A DNA stretch of 64,000 nt, taken from assembly GCF_014646695.1 (NCBI RefSeq), contig NZ_BMNT01000015.1:52997-116996 (forward strand), read 5' to 3'. Source of the DNA: Sphaerisporangium melleum. GTDB lineage: Bacteria > Actinomycetota > Actinomycetes > Streptosporangiales > Streptosporangiaceae. Below are positions 63,540 through 64,000 of this stretch, piece by piece. Position 1 is the stretch's first letter. Every line of letters starts with the position of its first letter. The position numbers and the translations under genes are program-made. Under the pieces are notes generated by a model. It searched no databases. It saw nothing but the letters and a program-made list of their open reading frames with translations, and had not been told where the DNA came from.

Positions 63540-64000
63540 GTGAGCTCCTTTGCCGCGTCCCATCTGTCACCTTCCTATCCCGACCGCGCCGCATGGGGCA
63601 CCGCCCCCAAGCTACGCGCCTGGCAGCAGGAGGCCTTCGACCTCTACTTCCGGCGCGAGCCGCGCGACTTCCTGACCGTCGCGACGCCCGGCGCCGGCAA
63701 GACGACCTACGCGCTGCGCATCGCCAGTGAGCTGCTCAGCCGGGGCATCGTGCGGGCGGTCACCATCGTCTGTCCCACCGAGCACCTCAAGCGCCAGTGG
63801 GCCGACGCCGCGGGCCGGGTCGGCATCGCGGTCGACCCCGAGTTCAAGAACAGCCAGGGCGTCACCTCGCGCGACTACACCGGCGTCGCGCTGACCTACG
63901 CCCAGGTGTCGATGCACCCCGCGCTGCACCGCGCCCGCACCGAGGCCCGCAGGACTCTGGTGATCTTCGATGAGATCCACCACGCCGGTGACGCCAAGTC
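63540..64000 (+). CDS. SF2 DEAD/DEAH-type helicase, 5' part
   Basis: The first 153 residues of a superfamily 2 helicase, cut by the window end. A Gln-motif-like RAWQQEAFDLYF (26-37) is followed by Walker A ATPGAGKTT (48-56), motif Ia-type VTIVCPTEHLKRQW and motif II DEIH (144-147). The GTG at 63540 follows AAGGAGG. The complete protein and its role (DNA repair or RNA metabolism) cannot be told from this part. Confidence 0.85.
   Translation, partial: MSSFAASHLSPSYPDRAAWGTAPKLRAWQQEAFDLYFRREPRDFLTVATPGAGKTTYALRIASELLSRGIVRAVTIVCPTEHLKRQWADAAGRVGIAVDPEFKNSQGVTSRDYTGVALTYAQVSMHPALHRARTEARRTLVIFDEIHHAGDAK

Overview
The window is very GC-rich, has purine-rich ribosome binding sites, many GTG and some TTG starts, and a gene order typical of actinomycetes. 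Markers that point the same way are a NucS mismatch endonuclease, a DUF3039 protein, a DUF2550 protein beside atpC, a FilP/Scy-type coiled-coil protein and an LPxTG-type surface protein. The block thrC-thrB-rho-rpmE-prfA-prmC-sua5-glyA-wecA-atpIBEFHAGDC-DUF2550-cobO matches the order known from Streptomyces and relatives. The accessory content suggests a filamentous actinomycete, perhaps Streptosporangiales; the order-level assignment is inference. No tRNA, rRNA, CRISPR array, insertion sequence or prophage was seen.

Layout. 1-4.2 kb: a family 2 glycosyltransferase, a TetR regulator with an unusual C-terminal redoxin-like domain, and a coiled-coil methyltransferase; these lie where hom would normally precede thrC. 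4.4-15.5 kb: threonine synthesis (thrC, thrB), Rho factor, a sensor kinase/response regulator pair, and the translation block L31, RF1, RF methylase and TsaC/Sua5. 15.8-19.0 kb: a poorly understood module with a 768-residue repeat-rich protein, a small WXG100-like protein and a small protein of unknown function. 19.2-30.2 kb: serine hydroxymethyltransferase, WecA-like transferase, the complete F0F1 ATP synthase operon and a DUF2550 protein.

30.3-45.2 kb: cobalamin adenosyltransferase, a STAS protein, a TetR/aldehyde dehydrogenase pair, a family 4 glycosyltransferase, NucS, a 3-hydroxyacyl-CoA dehydrogenase with a duplicated C-domain, a zinc-ribbon-like protein, an alpha/beta hydrolase, an SDR oxidoreductase, an AI-2E family membrane protein, the FilP/Scy-like cytoskeletal protein, methylmalonyl-CoA epimerase and acetyl-CoA acetyltransferase. 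The dehydrogenase, thiolase, epimerase and cobalamin adenosyltransferase fit fatty acid, propionyl-CoA and methylmalonyl-CoA metabolism.

45.3-64 kb: a second two-component pair, a DUF4230 protein, a large membrane protein, a MarR regulator, a secreted subtilase, a CnoX-like thioredoxin, an ACT-domain malic enzyme, an LPYTG surface protein, a YqgE protein, a divergent TetR/MFS efflux pair, DUF3039, a secreted M43-type metalloprotease, an SGNH hydrolase, a membrane-anchored unknown and the 5' part of an SF2 helicase.

The most interesting non-coding signal is a family of intergenic repeats with 11-bp inverted arms, found at three gene 3' ends (about 30.24, 53.8-54.0 and 59.85-60.05 kb). Others are three consecutive strong palindromes between marR and the subtilase, a hairpin between atpB and atpE, a long structured rho leader, perfect palindromes upstream of wecA and of the family 4 glycosyltransferase, and several probable leaderless genes.
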